Shown in pieces: positions 43,144 through 52,600 of a stretch of 64,000 nt of DNA (the first letter of the stretch is position 1; each line of letters begins with the position of its first letter). Source of the stretch: Asaia bogorensis_B (GTDB lineage Bacteria > Pseudomonadota > Alphaproteobacteria > Acetobacterales > Acetobacteraceae); NCBI RefSeq assembly GCF_900465315.1, contig NZ_UBIX01000013.1; one strand, given 5' to 3'. A program made the position numbers and the translations under genes. The notes beneath the pieces were generated by a model. That model saw nothing but the letters and a program-made list of their open reading frames with translations. It had not been told where the DNA came from and did no database searches.

Positions 43144-44955
43144 ATGGCCCAAGCCGACAGCCCTACCTTGCCCCGCTGGGATCTCTCGGATCTGTATGCC
43201 GGCCTCGATGACCCTGCCATCGAGCACGATCTCGCCTGGTGCGATGAACAGGCAAAGGCCTTCGCCGAACGCTGGAAAGGCAGGCTGGCTGAAGCGAGTG
43301 CCAGCGATCTGGCCTCTGCCATCGTAGCGTATGAGCAGATCGACCAACGCATGGGCCGTCTGGGTGCGTTCGCGCAACTTGGCTTTGCGGCCCGAACGAC
43401 CGACCCGGCCACCGGGCGCTTCTCACAGGGCATGACAGAGCGTCTGACGGCAATTTCATCGCATCTGCTGTTCTTCACGCTTGAGCTCAACCGACTGGAT
43501 GATGCCCATCTGGAAAAGCTGCTGGAGGATGCCGAGCTCGCCCGCTGGGCCCCCTTCCTGCGTGATCTGCGTGTATGGCGGCCCTATCAGCTCTCTGATG
43601 AGGTGGAACAGGTACTGGTCGAAAAGTCGGTGACGGGCAGGGCTTCGTGGAACAGGCTTTTTGACGAGACCATGGCCTCCCTGACGGTCACGCTCGATGG
43701 CGAGGAGCGCCCTCTGGGTGACGCGCTCAACCAGTTGTCCAGCCCCGATCGGGAGAAACGTCGTATCGCAGCCGGTGAAGTAAGCCGCGCTCTGGGGGCC
43801 AATCAGCGCCTTCTCGTGCTGATCACCAATACGCTTGCCAAGGACAAGTCCATTGAGGATGGGCTCAGGAATTTCCCGCGCCCCTCATCGAGCCGCAACC
43901 GGGCAAACATGGTTGAGGATGAAGTGGTCGATGCGCTCGTCTCGGCAGTCGACGCCGATTATGCCCGGCTGGCACATCGCTATTACAGTCTCAAGGCAGG
44001 ATGGCTTGGCCTCGACAAGCTGCAGCACTGGGATCGCAACGCCCCGCTTCCCGGTGACGAGGACAGGCTAATCCCGTGGGAAGATGCCAAGACCATCGTG
44101 CGCGATGCTTATGAGCGTTTCGACCCGCGCCTTGGTGCGCTCGTGGGGCGCTTCATGGAGAATGACTGGATCGACGTGCCGCCAGTGCCGGGCAAGTCAT
44201 CCGGCGCCTTTGCCCATCCGGTCACACCGGACACCCATCCTTACGTGCTGCTCAACTATCACGGTCGCACGCGCGATGTCATGACGCTGGCGCATGAGCT
44301 GGGACATGGCGCGCATCAGCTTCTCGCGGCAAAGCAGGGTTATCTGCAATCCTCGACCCCGCTCACCCTCGCCGAGACAGCCTCGGTGTTCGGCGAGATG
44401 CTGACATTCCGCGCCCTGCTGGACGCGGAACACGACCCCGCGCGCAGGCGCCGCATGCTGGCCGGCAAGGTCGAGGACATGCTCAATACGGTTGTGCGCC
44501 AGATTGCCTTCTACCAGTTTGAGGTGAAGGTGCATGATGAGCGCCGTAACGGCGAGCTGTCTCCCGAGCGTCTGGGCGAAATCTGGCGCGATGTGCAGAC
44601 GCGCAGTCTTGGCCCGATCTTCGAGTTCACTTCCGATTATGACACCTACTGGTCTTACGTCCCGCATTTCGTGCACTCACCGTTTTATGTTTACGCCTAT
44701 GCGTTCGGGGATTGCCTGGTGAATGCGCTCTATGGCGTTTATCAGAGCGAACAGGACGCGCAGGGTGGAACAGCCGCGTTTCAGGATCGTTATGTGGCGA
44801 TGCTGGAGGCCGGGGGCACGAAGCGTCATGCCGATTTGCTGGCGCCTTTCGGTCTGGATGCGACCGACCCGGGGTTCTGGCGCAAGGGCCTGGATGTGAT
44901 CTCCGGCTTCATTGACGAGCTTGAGGCTCAGGAAAAACAGGACAAGAGCGCTTAA
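43144..44955 (+). CDS. pepF: M3-family oligoendopeptidase (PepF type)
   Basis: A 603-residue cytosolic zinc metallopeptidase that trims oligopeptides. The zinc motif is MTLAHELGHGAHQLLA (HEXXH) with the downstream Glu in LTLAETASVFGEML, as in the M3B subfamily. The N-terminal PepF/M3 helical domain (about 110-190) precedes it. LPRWDLSDLYAGLDDP at the N-terminus is a hallmark of the family. AACAAGGACC supplies the ribosome site. The UbiB-like gene begins three bases after the stop. Confidence 0.93.
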   Translation: MAQADSPTLPRWDLSDLYAGLDDPAIEHDLAWCDEQAKAFAERWKGRLAEASASDLASAIVAYEQIDQRMGRLGAFAQLGFAARTTDPATGRFSQGMTERLTAISSHLLFFTLELNRLDDAHLEKLLEDAELARWAPFLRDLRVWRPYQLSDEVEQVLVEKSVTGRASWNRLFDETMASLTVTLDGEERPLGDALNQLSSPDREKRRIAAGEVSRALGANQRLLVLITNTLAKDKSIEDGLRNFPRPSSSRNRANMVEDEVVDALVSAVDADYARLAHRYYSLKAGWLGLDKLQHWDRNAPLPGDEDRLIPWEDAKTIVRDAYERFDPRLGALVGRFMENDWIDVPPVPGKSSGAFAHPVTPDTHPYVLLNYHGRTRDVMTLAHELGHGAHQLLAAKQGYLQSSTPLTLAETASVFGEMLTFRALLDAEHDPARRRRMLAGKVEDMLNTVVRQIAFYQFEVKVHDERRNGELSPERLGEIWRDVQTRSLGPIFEFTSDYDTYWSYVPHFVHSPFYVYAYAFGDCLVNALYGVYQSEQDAQGGTAAFQDRYVAMLEAGGTKRHADLLAPFGLDATDPGFWRKGLDVISGFIDELEAQEKQDKSA

Positions 44956-44958
44956 CCG

Positions 44959-46326
44959 ATGAGCACACCCAAGGATCTGGATCAGACTGGCCTGTTTGGC
45001 GAAATCAAGCGCATGGCGCGTGCCTCAGGCACGGTCGGGGGTATCGCGACGCGCGTGATTGGCAACAAGCTTGGTTTCAAATCCAATCAGGCCATTCATG
45101 CCAATGACCTGCGTGCGGCTCTGGGGGGGCTCAAGGGGCCGCTCATGAAGGGCGCGCAGATACTCTCTACCATCCCCGGTGCCCTGCCCGAGGAATATGC
45201 CAACCAGTTGGCAGAACTTCAGGCCAATGCCCCGCCGATGGCCTGGAGTTTTGTGCGCCGCCGTATGGTGACTGAACTCGGTGTGAACTGGGAGCGGCAG
45301 TTTCGCTCCTTCTCCCATCAGGCCATGGCGGCGGCCAGTCTGGGGCAGGTGCATCGTGCGGTAACGGCAGAGGGGCAGGATGTCGCCTGCAAGCTGCAAT
45401 ATCCCGATATGAACGCTGCCGTGGAATCCGATCTGCGTCAGTTCAGGGTGGTGGTCGGGCTCGTGCAGCAGTTCCTGCCAGCCATCAAACAGGATGAAGT
45501 CGTGCGCGAGCTGGAAGAGCGCCTGCGTGAGGAGCTCGATTACGAGCGCGAAGCTTCGCATATGCGGCTCTATCGCGACATGCTGCAGCATATTCCTGAG
45601 GTCACGGTACCGCTGCCTGTCGAGGCGCTTTCCACCCGTCGCCTGCTGACGATGGAGTGGGTCTCGGGCAGGGGTATCCAGAAGATCCTGGATACGAACC
45701 CGACCCAGGAAGAGCGTAATGCCATTGCGACCGCGCTGTTCAAGGCGTGGTACACACCGGTCTATCGCTACGGAATCATCCATGGCGACCCGCATATGGG
45801 GAATTTCACCATTCGCCCCGATTGGGGGCTCAACCTGCTCGATTTCGGTGCGATACGGATTTTCCCACCGCATTTCATCAAGGGTATCATCGACCTCTTC
45901 AATGCGCTGCGTGACAATGATGAGGACATGGCCTTTGCAGCCTATGAGGCCTGGGGCTTCAAGGGGCTATCGCGCGAGACAGCATCGGTGCTGAATGAAT
46001 GGGCGCGTTTCATCTATGGCCCGCTGATGGATGACCGAGAGCGGTTCATTCAGGAAAATGACGACCCGAATTTCGGGCGTGATATTGCTGAACGCGTATA
46101 CGAGGGGCTCAAGCGCACGGGCGGTGTGCGTCCGTCACGTGAGTTCGTGCTGGTCGACCGCTCGGCTATCGGTCTGGGGAGCGTTTTCCTTCGCCTGCGC
46201 GCCAAGCTGAACTGGCACAAGCTTTTCCAGGAACTGATTGCGGATTTCGACGAGGTCGCTCTCGCGGAGCGACAGCAGGTGGCACTCGCCGCCGCTCGTG
46301 TTCCGCCACCGCTCAACGGTCTTTGA
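44959..46326 (+). CDS. UbiB/ABC1-family atypical kinase
   Basis: A 455-residue protein of the ABC1/ADCK/UbiB family. It has the KxGQ-type region (MKGAQILSTIPGALPEEYANQLAELQ), an Ala-rich nucleotide loop (AAASLGQVHRAV), a Lys strand (VACKLQYPDM), a catalytic loop IHGDPHMGNF and the metal-binding DFG (LLDFGAIR). UbiB proteins assist ubiquinone synthesis or lipid homeostasis as ATPases. No C-terminal membrane anchor is visible, so it is closer to COQ8-like soluble members than to E. coli UbiB. It is co-directional with pepF, three bases apart, without an obvious functional link. Confidence 0.9.
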   Translation: MSTPKDLDQTGLFGEIKRMARASGTVGGIATRVIGNKLGFKSNQAIHANDLRAALGGLKGPLMKGAQILSTIPGALPEEYANQLAELQANAPPMAWSFVRRRMVTELGVNWERQFRSFSHQAMAAASLGQVHRAVTAEGQDVACKLQYPDMNAAVESDLRQFRVVVGLVQQFLPAIKQDEVVRELEERLREELDYEREASHMRLYRDMLQHIPEVTVPLPVEALSTRRLLTMEWVSGRGIQKILDTNPTQEERNAIATALFKAWYTPVYRYGIIHGDPHMGNFTIRPDWGLNLLDFGAIRIFPPHFIKGIIDLFNALRDNDEDMAFAAYEAWGFKGLSRETASVLNEWARFIYGPLMDDRERFIQENDDPNFGRDIAERVYEGLKRTGGVRPSREFVLVDRSAIGLGSVFLRLRAKLNWHKLFQELIADFDEVALAERQQVALAAARVPPPLNGL

Positions 46327-46807
46327 ACGTTATACCGGCCGGTTTGCTGCTGCATTGGTAAACCGGCTGTGTCAGCCCCCTGGTTTGGTGTCCACTATGT
46401 TGTGAATTACGGCTGACGTTTCCCGAGATAGCCCCTTGGGAGCGCAAGCCATCGATGCCTGTTTCGGGTAGAACGTCCATCTCGGGTGAAAAATCGGACG
46501 CGTCGTGCAGGTTAAAATATAAAATGGCAGTCAAATTATATTTGGAAATCTATAAACATAAATTTGAAATATGAATTATCAGAGAAGCTGTATATCTCTT
46601 CATAATATCTAGAAAATAAAAGTATTTTTGAGTTATTCTTTTTTATGGCGTCGTTGGCGCCTCAAATAGATCTGTACTGAATGCGGACGTGAACTGTCAT
46701 GATCTGTCACTTGCATCGCGGTGCCAATGAAATAAACGCTATTCGGTGATCGGCCTGGAAGTGAACGACGTTCCAAAGAATCCGCGTGTATACTAGGCGA
46801 GCACACT
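46327..46807. other. AT-rich intergenic region, no gene supported
   Basis: A 481-base gap between the UbiB-like gene and the FkbM methyltransferase. Bases about 46500-46650 are strikingly AT-rich compared with the rest of the window, with short A/T runs. Short open frames on the minus strand have no family resemblance or ribosome site. No terminal inverted repeat, transposase remnant or tRNA is visible. It probably holds the promoter of the methyltransferase and marks the edge of acquired DNA. Confidence 0.6.
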
Positions 46808-47677
46808 ATGAGGCGCATGCCCGATCTATCAGATTTTTCAGGATTGAAAGTATTGGAACAGGTGGTACAGCCGAGCGCCCCCTACAAATTGACCCAGGGT
46901 CGCTACGGGGCAATGCTTGTTAATCCGCATGATCATTATATCGGGCAAGCCCTGCTTCGGTATGGCGAGTATGGGGAGTCCGAGCTTGAGTTACTTCGTG
47001 TTCTTGTTCGGGGACCCGGAACGATCGTTGAGGTAGGCGGGAATAATGGAAGCCAGACAGTTGCGCTGGCGCAGGCTGCGAAAAAAGTGGCAGGTGATCT
47101 CATCGTATTCGAGCCTCAGCCTTTTCTGTTTCAGAACCTCTGCGCAAATCTGGCGCTGAATGCCATAGATAATGTGCTCGCCTTACCTTTCGCCTGTGCG
47201 GCCGAAAACGGTGCCGTAAGTTTCAAGCGTCCCGATTATCTCCGGATAGGCAATTTCGGCGGTGTTGCTATGCACCATGATCATGCTGACGATATGGTGA
47301 AGGTACAGAGTTTGAAGGCCGATGAAGCGCTTCAGGGACGCAACGTCACATTATTCAAGATCGATGTTGAGGGATTTGAACGTGAGGTCCTACTGGGCGC
47401 ATCAAAAACGATCAGCCGATGCCGTCCTTTTCTCTATATCGAAAATGAAGAGAAATCCCTCTCACAATCGCTGATAGAATATCTTTGGAGTCTCGGCTAC
47501 CGCCTGTGGTGGCACCTGCCGTTCTTGTATAACGCGTCAAATTATCGAGGTAACACAGAGAATATATATGGGAAGGTCGTCTCATGTAACATGCTCTGTG
47601 TCCCTCGTGAGTCGAATGTTTCCGTTGAAGGCATGGACGAAGTAACAGATTCTACCTTTCATCCATTCCTGGTTTAG
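46808..47677 (+). CDS. FkbM-family SAM-dependent methyltransferase
   Basis: A 289-residue protein with the SAM-binding motif TIVEVGGNNGSQTVALAQ (about residue 75), an acidic strand (LIVFEPQPFLF) and the FkbM-specific FKIDVEGFEREVLLGA. FkbM-type enzymes O-methylate sugars or polyketides; in bacteria they often modify surface polysaccharide. No glycosyltransferases stand nearby, so the acceptor is unknown. Codon use (AAA, TTA, ATA, more A/T at third positions) differs from the flanking genes, suggesting transfer. An in-frame ATG at 46817 is an alternative start, but AGGCGAG eight bases before 46808 favours the first. Confidence 0.85.
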   Translation: MRRMPDLSDFSGLKVLEQVVQPSAPYKLTQGRYGAMLVNPHDHYIGQALLRYGEYGESELELLRVLVRGPGTIVEVGGNNGSQTVALAQAAKKVAGDLIVFEPQPFLFQNLCANLALNAIDNVLALPFACAAENGAVSFKRPDYLRIGNFGGVAMHHDHADDMVKVQSLKADEALQGRNVTLFKIDVEGFEREVLLGASKTISRCRPFLYIENEEKSLSQSLIEYLWSLGYRLWWHLPFLYNASNYRGNTENIYGKVVSCNMLCVPRESNVSVEGMDEVTDSTFHPFLV

Positions 47678-47741
47678 TTCATCCGCGGCTTATTGATGCC
47701 GCCGGATATTTTGGGCGCCATACGATAAGGGTGCGTTGCGG

Positions 47742-49178
47742 CTAACGCTTGCCCAGAGCCATCAGCAGCGGCTTCGCCGGTCGCATGGTGATTTCCATCC
47801 GACCGGGTGGGGCCTCGCGCAGCATCGGGGTGAGGGTGACATGGCGTAGCATGAGCGCCATTACGACAAGGGCCTCGGTTTCGGCAAAGCTTGCCCCGAT
47901 ACAGATGCGCGGCCCTGCGCCGAAAGGCAGATAGGCAAAGCGGTCAATCTGCTTTTCCTTGCCGTCGTCCGGCATCATAAAGCGCGATGGGTCAAAAATT
48001 TCGGGTGCCGACCATAGACTTCGGTGCCGGTGCAGGGCGCAGATTGGCACAACCAGACGCGTCCCGCGACGAAGCTGCACCCCCTCCAGCTCAAAAGGCT
48101 CGCTCACCTCACGGACGATCATCGGCGCCGGTGGCGTCAGACGCATTGACTCACGCAGTACGGCACGTGTGAGGGTGAGCTTCTGGACCTGCTCCATAGC
48201 AAGCGCATCGCCCCCAGTGCCATTCACATCACCAGCGCCCAGTACGGCATCGATTTCCGCCTGCACGCCGTGTGCGATTTCGGGGTGACGACCGAGACGG
48301 TCGAATGTCCAGGCAAGCGCCAGCGCTGTGGTCTCATGACCTGCCGTCAGGAATGTCAGCAGGTTATCGATGATCTCGTCATCGCTCATCATCCGGCCTG
48401 TCTCGGGGTCACGCGCTGCAAGAAGCCGCGCTAGCAGATCATCGGGCAGGGGTGACGCTCCATCGCTTTGCGGGGTGCTTTCCTGCATCGATAATCCGGA
48501 CGACGTATCGTGCGCCATCGCCGCGCGGCGGCGTGAGATCTGGGCCATCGCCTCGCGACGCAAGGCACGGGCGGCGGCAAGGCCGCGTGCCTTGCCCGGA
48601 TGGGGCATCCATTCGGGGGTGCCAAGCAGGTCGCCCAGCAGGCTCCATCGCGTCTGATGAAGGAATACCGCCAGACCGTCGGCCATGGCATTGGCATCGA
48701 CGGCTTCGGGATCCGACAGCATCGTTTCAATGATGATGCGACCCGTAAGCCGCATCATGATCTGCTCGATGGCCACCACGCCGCCCTGTCTGGCCAGATC
48801 GTGCACACAGGCAAGAGTGGCCCGCGTCATGGCGGGCAGAAAGGCAGCTGTGGCATTGGCTCTGAAAACCGGGGCAAGAGCCTGACGCTGCCAGCGCCAA
48901 TGGCTGCCCTCGGCCGTCAGCAAGCCCTGCCCAAGCCCGGGTCCGATGGCGCGGCGTAGCCCTTCGCCCTTGTCGAGTGCATGGCTGCGGGTCACGAGCG
49001 CTTCTCGTATGAGGTCTGGCGCGCAGACATAGACGATATGCTGTCGCATCAGGCGACGCTCGACGATGCGCTCGTGATAGACCGCCTCGGGCAGAGCCTC
49101 CACCGGGTTTTTCATCGTGGCGTGCAGCGCCTTGATCTGGCTCGGCAGGGATCGGACGGGGTTGAGCAAGGATGACAT
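47742..49178 (-). CDS. Cytochrome P450
   Basis: A 478-residue soluble P450 monooxygenase. The I-helix oxygen-binding motif is TAGHETTALA, the K-helix ExxR is LRESMRL, and the heme loop is FGAGPRICIG (419-428) with the thiolate Cys426. No N-terminal membrane anchor is present. The long form and strong eukaryote-like motifs (SRF and PFGAGPR) place it near the CYP4/CYP102-type bacterial group rather than short class I camphor-type enzymes, though I cannot assign a family. No ferredoxin or reductase gene is adjacent. It is divergent from a TetR regulator, which probably controls it. Confidence 0.93.
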   Translation of the reverse strand: MSSLLNPVRSLPSQIKALHATMKNPVEALPEAVYHERIVERRLMRQHIVYVCAPDLIREALVTRSHALDKGEGLRRAIGPGLGQGLLTAEGSHWRWQRQALAPVFRANATAAFLPAMTRATLACVHDLARQGGVVAIEQIMMRLTGRIIIETMLSDPEAVDANAMADGLAVFLHQTRWSLLGDLLGTPEWMPHPGKARGLAAARALRREAMAQISRRRAAMAHDTSSGLSMQESTPQSDGASPLPDDLLARLLAARDPETGRMMSDDEIIDNLLTFLTAGHETTALALAWTFDRLGRHPEIAHGVQAEIDAVLGAGDVNGTGGDALAMEQVQKLTLTRAVLRESMRLTPPAPMIVREVSEPFELEGVQLRRGTRLVVPICALHRHRSLWSAPEIFDPSRFMMPDDGKEKQIDRFAYLPFGAGPRICIGASFAETEALVVMALMLRHVTLTPMLREAPPGRMEITMRPAKPLLMALGKR

Positions 49179-49198
49179 TGCGGATGGACTCCGTTATC

Positions 49199-49237
49199 TA
49201 AGGCTAACACCTTAAATCATATAAGGTGATCACCTTA
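49199..49237. promoter_or_regulatory. Twin operator TAAGG-N6-CCTTA between P450 and TetR genes
   Basis: Two copies of the dyad TAAGG-N6-CCTTA occur at 49199-49214 and 49222-49237. The second is a perfect 16-bp palindrome (TAAGGTGATCACCTTA); the first has a non-palindromic centre. Their centres are 23 bases apart, so they lie on nearly the same helix face. They fill the 75-base gap between the divergent starts and are the obvious sites for the adjacent TetR protein to repress both genes. Confidence 0.75.
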
Positions 49238-49253
49238 GAAAGCGAGCGTAGAT

Positions 49254-49949
49254 ATGGCGCGGGGTCCTTCCACACGATCACGAATCCTTGAGGAGGCGCG
49301 CGTCGTTGCCAATGAAGTCGGGTTCGATCGCCTCACCACGCGTGAGCTTGCCGAGCGATGCGGCATCAATGAGGGAAACCTCTATTATTACTTCAAGACG
49401 AAGGCCCAGATCGTGCAGGCTCTGTTTGCCCTGTTCGAGACGGATGCGCGGGAGATCTTCTCATCCGGGCCATTCATCCATCGACAATTCAATCGCGCCG
49501 AACTCATTGCTGCCATCGAGCAGGCCATCAGCCTGTTGCGCGAATGGTGCGCGCTCAGCTGGCACTATCGGGCGCTGATGCGCGACGGTAACGCGGTACT
49601 CCGCCTTGCGCCGGAGATTCAGGACGCCGCCATGAACCTGAATCGCGATCTGTCGGCACGGATCACAGGTCTTGTCCTGGAGCTCAGGCGGCTTAGGGCA
49701 CTGTCGATTGAGGATGACGCCATACCGCCGCTCGTCGCCAATATCTTCATCGTATCGAGCTACTGGCTTGGCTACGTCATCCACCAGACGGGCATTAGCG
49801 ATCCAGATGACAGCCATCTCTCATGGGGTTTCAGCCAGATTATGGCGCTTGTTTTTCCCTATCGCACCTGGCTTGCGCGCCTGATCATGACAAGGCACCC
49901 GGATATGATCGCTTTCAATGAGCGAAACAGCGATGGAGGCCAGGATTAG
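49254..49949 (+). CDS. TetR-family transcriptional regulator
   Basis: A 231-residue regulator with an N-terminal TetR helix-turn-helix: ILEEARVVANEVGFDRLTTR, then ELAERCGINEGNLYYYFKTK, where NLYYYFKTKAQI is the recognition helix and its cap. The ligand domain (about 70-231) is helical and not assignable to a known effector. It is divergent from the P450 gene, and two identical-architecture palindromes lie between them, so autoregulation and repression of the P450 is the natural reading. The inducer may be the P450 substrate. Confidence 0.92.
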   Translation: MARGPSTRSRILEEARVVANEVGFDRLTTRELAERCGINEGNLYYYFKTKAQIVQALFALFETDAREIFSSGPFIHRQFNRAELIAAIEQAISLLREWCALSWHYRALMRDGNAVLRLAPEIQDAAMNLNRDLSARITGLVLELRRLRALSIEDDAIPPLVANIFIVSSYWLGYVIHQTGISDPDDSHLSWGFSQIMALVFPYRTWLARLIMTRHPDMIAFNERNSDGGQD

Positions 49950-50073
49950 ACTGCCGGGTGGAGGGCAGGCGGGCGGTTTGCCAGCATGTGGCCTGCCTTG
50001 GGGGGCAACCCCGCCACGCTCTTTCGCGTCTTGACGGGTTGAAACCGTCAAGCATGTAAGGAGAGCAGGTCGC

Positions 50074-50589
50074 ATGGATCAGGGGAATGACGCACCACTT
50101 ATCCTGACGCTGGAATTCGACCCGGCTACGCAGGATTGGGCGCAGAATATGCGCAGCACGCATTTTCCAGCAGCTCGCAACATCGTCCCTGCTCATGTGA
50201 CCCTGTTTCACGCCCTGCCATCATCGTGTCGCGACTGCATCGGCGCGAATCTGGCAACATTGGGTGAGGCGCCAGAGATTACGATCGGCGCGCCCTATCT
50301 TCTAGGGCGTGGTGTGGCCTATGCCATGACAACGCCGGATCTTGCCCGGCTGCGTGCGGATCTCGTCTCTGTGGTCGGGAGGGAGCGCCTGACCCGCCAG
50401 GATGCCACTTCATGGCGGCCCCATCTGACGGTGCAGAACAAGGTGTCCCCGGAACAGGCCCGTGCGCTTCTTGCAGACCTTCAAACGACCCCCCATCCGG
50501 TCAGGTGCCACGCGGTGGCTCTTCGTCTCTGGCGCTATGAAGGCGGCCCCTGGACGTTGCTCGAGCGGTTTGCATTTATCACCACCTGA
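50074..50589 (+). CDS. 2H phosphoesterase / 2'-5' RNA ligase-like protein
   Basis: A 171-residue protein with the two His-x-Thr motifs of the 2H superfamily: AHVTLFHAL (His41) and PHLTVQNKV (His117), about 76 residues apart as expected. Relatives include LigT/ThpR, which act on 2'-5' phosphodiester or cyclic phosphate ends of RNA. The start ATG follows GGAGAGCAGGTCGC. It lies 124 bases after the TetR gene on the same strand. The substrate is unknown, and the name ligase should not be taken literally. Confidence 0.8.
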   Translation: MDQGNDAPLILTLEFDPATQDWAQNMRSTHFPAARNIVPAHVTLFHALPSSCRDCIGANLATLGEAPEITIGAPYLLGRGVAYAMTTPDLARLRADLVSVVGRERLTRQDATSWRPHLTVQNKVSPEQARALLADLQTTPHPVRCHAVALRLWRYEGGPWTLLERFAFITT

Positions 50590-50821
50590 GTAGGGAACAG
50601 AAGAGATGCTTCGACCCTATCGGGCGTGGCCACCGCCCGAAGAGCGGGCAATTCCAAAGGGCGACAGACTGCTATCGCTTCGGGCTGGATCTGGCGCCGG
50701 GTCTGGTGCGGCGCCTTGCATAAAAACCGGATGATCCCTCCCGAGGCGTTGAGCTATCGGGAGAACCGGGATCATGCCATCTGCCGGGTGCTTGATGTCG
50801 CGCCCTGTGCGCGGAAACGGA

Positions 50822-52444
50822 TCAGACGTGAAGGCCGGGGGCTTCCTGACCCGTGGCAGCGACATATTCATGATACCCACCATCATAGCGGTGTAGCCCT
50901 TCTGGCGTGACTTCGAGCACGCGATTGGAGAGTGCCCCCAGAAAATGCCGGTCATGCGAGACGAACAGCATGGTGCCCTCGTAATTGGACAACGCGCGGA
51001 TCAGCATTTCCTTGGTGTCGATATCCAGATGGTTGGTGGGCTCGTCCAGCACGAGGAAGTTCGGCGGATCGAACAGCATCAGCGCCATGACCAGACGGGC
51101 TTTCTCGCCGCCTGAAAGGACGCTGACATATTTTTCGACATCATCCCCTGAAAAGCCGAATCCGCCTGCCAGAGCCCGCAGCGAGCCTTGGGCAGCAAGC
51201 GGGAAAGCGTGCTCCAGTGTCTCGAAAATGGTGCGGCTGCCATCGAGCAGATCCATGGCATGCTGGGCAAAATAGCCCATTTTCACACTGGCCCCAATGC
51301 TCACACTGCCTGAATCAGGCTCGCTGGCTCCTGCAATCAGTTTGAGGAGCGTGGATTTGCCAGCACCGTTCACGCCGAGGATACAGCAGCGCTCCTGACG
51401 GCGTATCAGCAGGTCGAGATCCTGATAGATCACGCGTGAGCCATAGGCCTTGCCAACCTGTTTGAGCGCGGCAACAGCATCGCCGGAGCGCGGAGCAGGG
51501 GCAAAGTCGAAAGACAGGGTCTGGCGACGGCGCGGCGGTTCCACGCGATCGATCTTGTCGAGCTTCTTGACGCGGCTCTGCACCTGGGCGGCATGGGAGG
51601 CGCGTGCCTTGAAGCGTTCGATGAAGGCGATTTCCTTCGCCAGCATTGCCTGCTGACGGTCGAACTGCGCCTGCTGCTGCTTTTCATTCAGCGCACGCTG
51701 CTGCTCGTAAAATTCGTAATCGCCCGTGTAGGAGGTCAGCGTCCCACCGTCGATTTCGAGGATCTTGTTGACGACACGGTTCATGAAGGCGCGGTCATGC
51801 GACGTCATGAGGAGCGCGCCCTCGTAGTTTTTCAGGAACTGTTCGAGCCAGATCAGGCTTTCCAGATCAAGATGGTTGCTCGGCTCGTCAAGCAGCATCA
51901 CGTCAGGCTGCATGAGCAGGATGCGGGCCAGCGCTACGCGCATTTTCCACCCACCCGACAGAAGCCCCACATCGCCGGACATCATTTCCTGCGAGAAACC
52001 GAGGCCGTGCAGCACCTCGCGGGCGCGGCTGTCCAGCCCGTAACCGCCAAGTTCCTCGAAGCGCGCCTGCACATCGCCAAAGCGCTCGAGAATGGCGTCC
52101 ATCTCGTCCATTCTGTCGGGATCGCACATGGCGGCCTCGAGCTCCGCCAGCTCCGAAGCAATCTTCGCGACTTCGCCTGCGCCGTCCATCACCTCGGCCA
52201 CAACCGAACGGCCATCCATTTCGCCCACGTCCTGGCTAAAGAACCCGATGGTGATGCCACGGTCCTGGAATACCTGACCCTCATCGGGAGATTCCTGCTT
52301 TGTGATCAGCCTGAACAGCGTGGTCTTGCCGGCGCCATTGGGCCCGACCAGCCCGATTTTCTCGCCCTTCTGGATGGCAGCGCTCGTCTCGATGAAAATG
52401 ACGCGCTGGCCGTTCTGCTTGCTGATCGAATCAAGACGGATCAT
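50822..52444 (-). CDS. ABC-F family ATPase
   Basis: A 540-residue protein with two ABC ATPase domains and no membrane segment. Domain 1 has Walker A GPNGAGKTT (about 35-43), signature LLSGGWKMRVALARIL and Walker B VMLLDEPSNHLD. Domain 2 has GVNGAGKST, VLSGGEKARLVMALML and FLVLDEPTNHLD. Between them is a basic interdomain linker (ERFKARASHAAQVQSRVKKLDKI). ABC-F proteins bind the ribosomal E site and tune translation or protect from antibiotics. The C-terminal DNA-binding-like tail of Uup is absent. It is convergent with the 2H gene; the 232-base gap between them holds no convincing gene. Confidence 0.93.
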   Translation of the reverse strand: MIRLDSISKQNGQRVIFIETSAAIQKGEKIGLVGPNGAGKTTLFRLITKQESPDEGQVFQDRGITIGFFSQDVGEMDGRSVVAEVMDGAGEVAKIASELAELEAAMCDPDRMDEMDAILERFGDVQARFEELGGYGLDSRAREVLHGLGFSQEMMSGDVGLLSGGWKMRVALARILLMQPDVMLLDEPSNHLDLESLIWLEQFLKNYEGALLMTSHDRAFMNRVVNKILEIDGGTLTSYTGDYEFYEQQRALNEKQQQAQFDRQQAMLAKEIAFIERFKARASHAAQVQSRVKKLDKIDRVEPPRRRQTLSFDFAPAPRSGDAVAALKQVGKAYGSRVIYQDLDLLIRRQERCCILGVNGAGKSTLLKLIAGASEPDSGSVSIGASVKMGYFAQHAMDLLDGSRTIFETLEHAFPLAAQGSLRALAGGFGFSGDDVEKYVSVLSGGEKARLVMALMLFDPPNFLVLDEPTNHLDIDTKEMLIRALSNYEGTMLFVSHDRHFLGALSNRVLEVTPEGLHRYDGGYHEYVAATGQEAPGLHV

Positions 52445-52600
52445 GGAACCTCTGGGTCACGGGGGAAGCTGGCGTTGATACGGGCTCGACCCGCAATGTG
52501 CAATTACGATCACGCTGCGGATATTTGACGCAGGCGTCAGATCGCGCTTCCTTTCCAGCGACGTGCCCCCGCCAACCTGGCACCATCATGGGAAACAAGA

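Noticed and set aside
50606..50734. A 42-codon plus-strand frame after the 2H phosphoesterase gene
   Set aside because: Weak ribosome site, low-complexity Gly/Ala/Ser end and no recognisable relatives. Only conservation data could rescue it.
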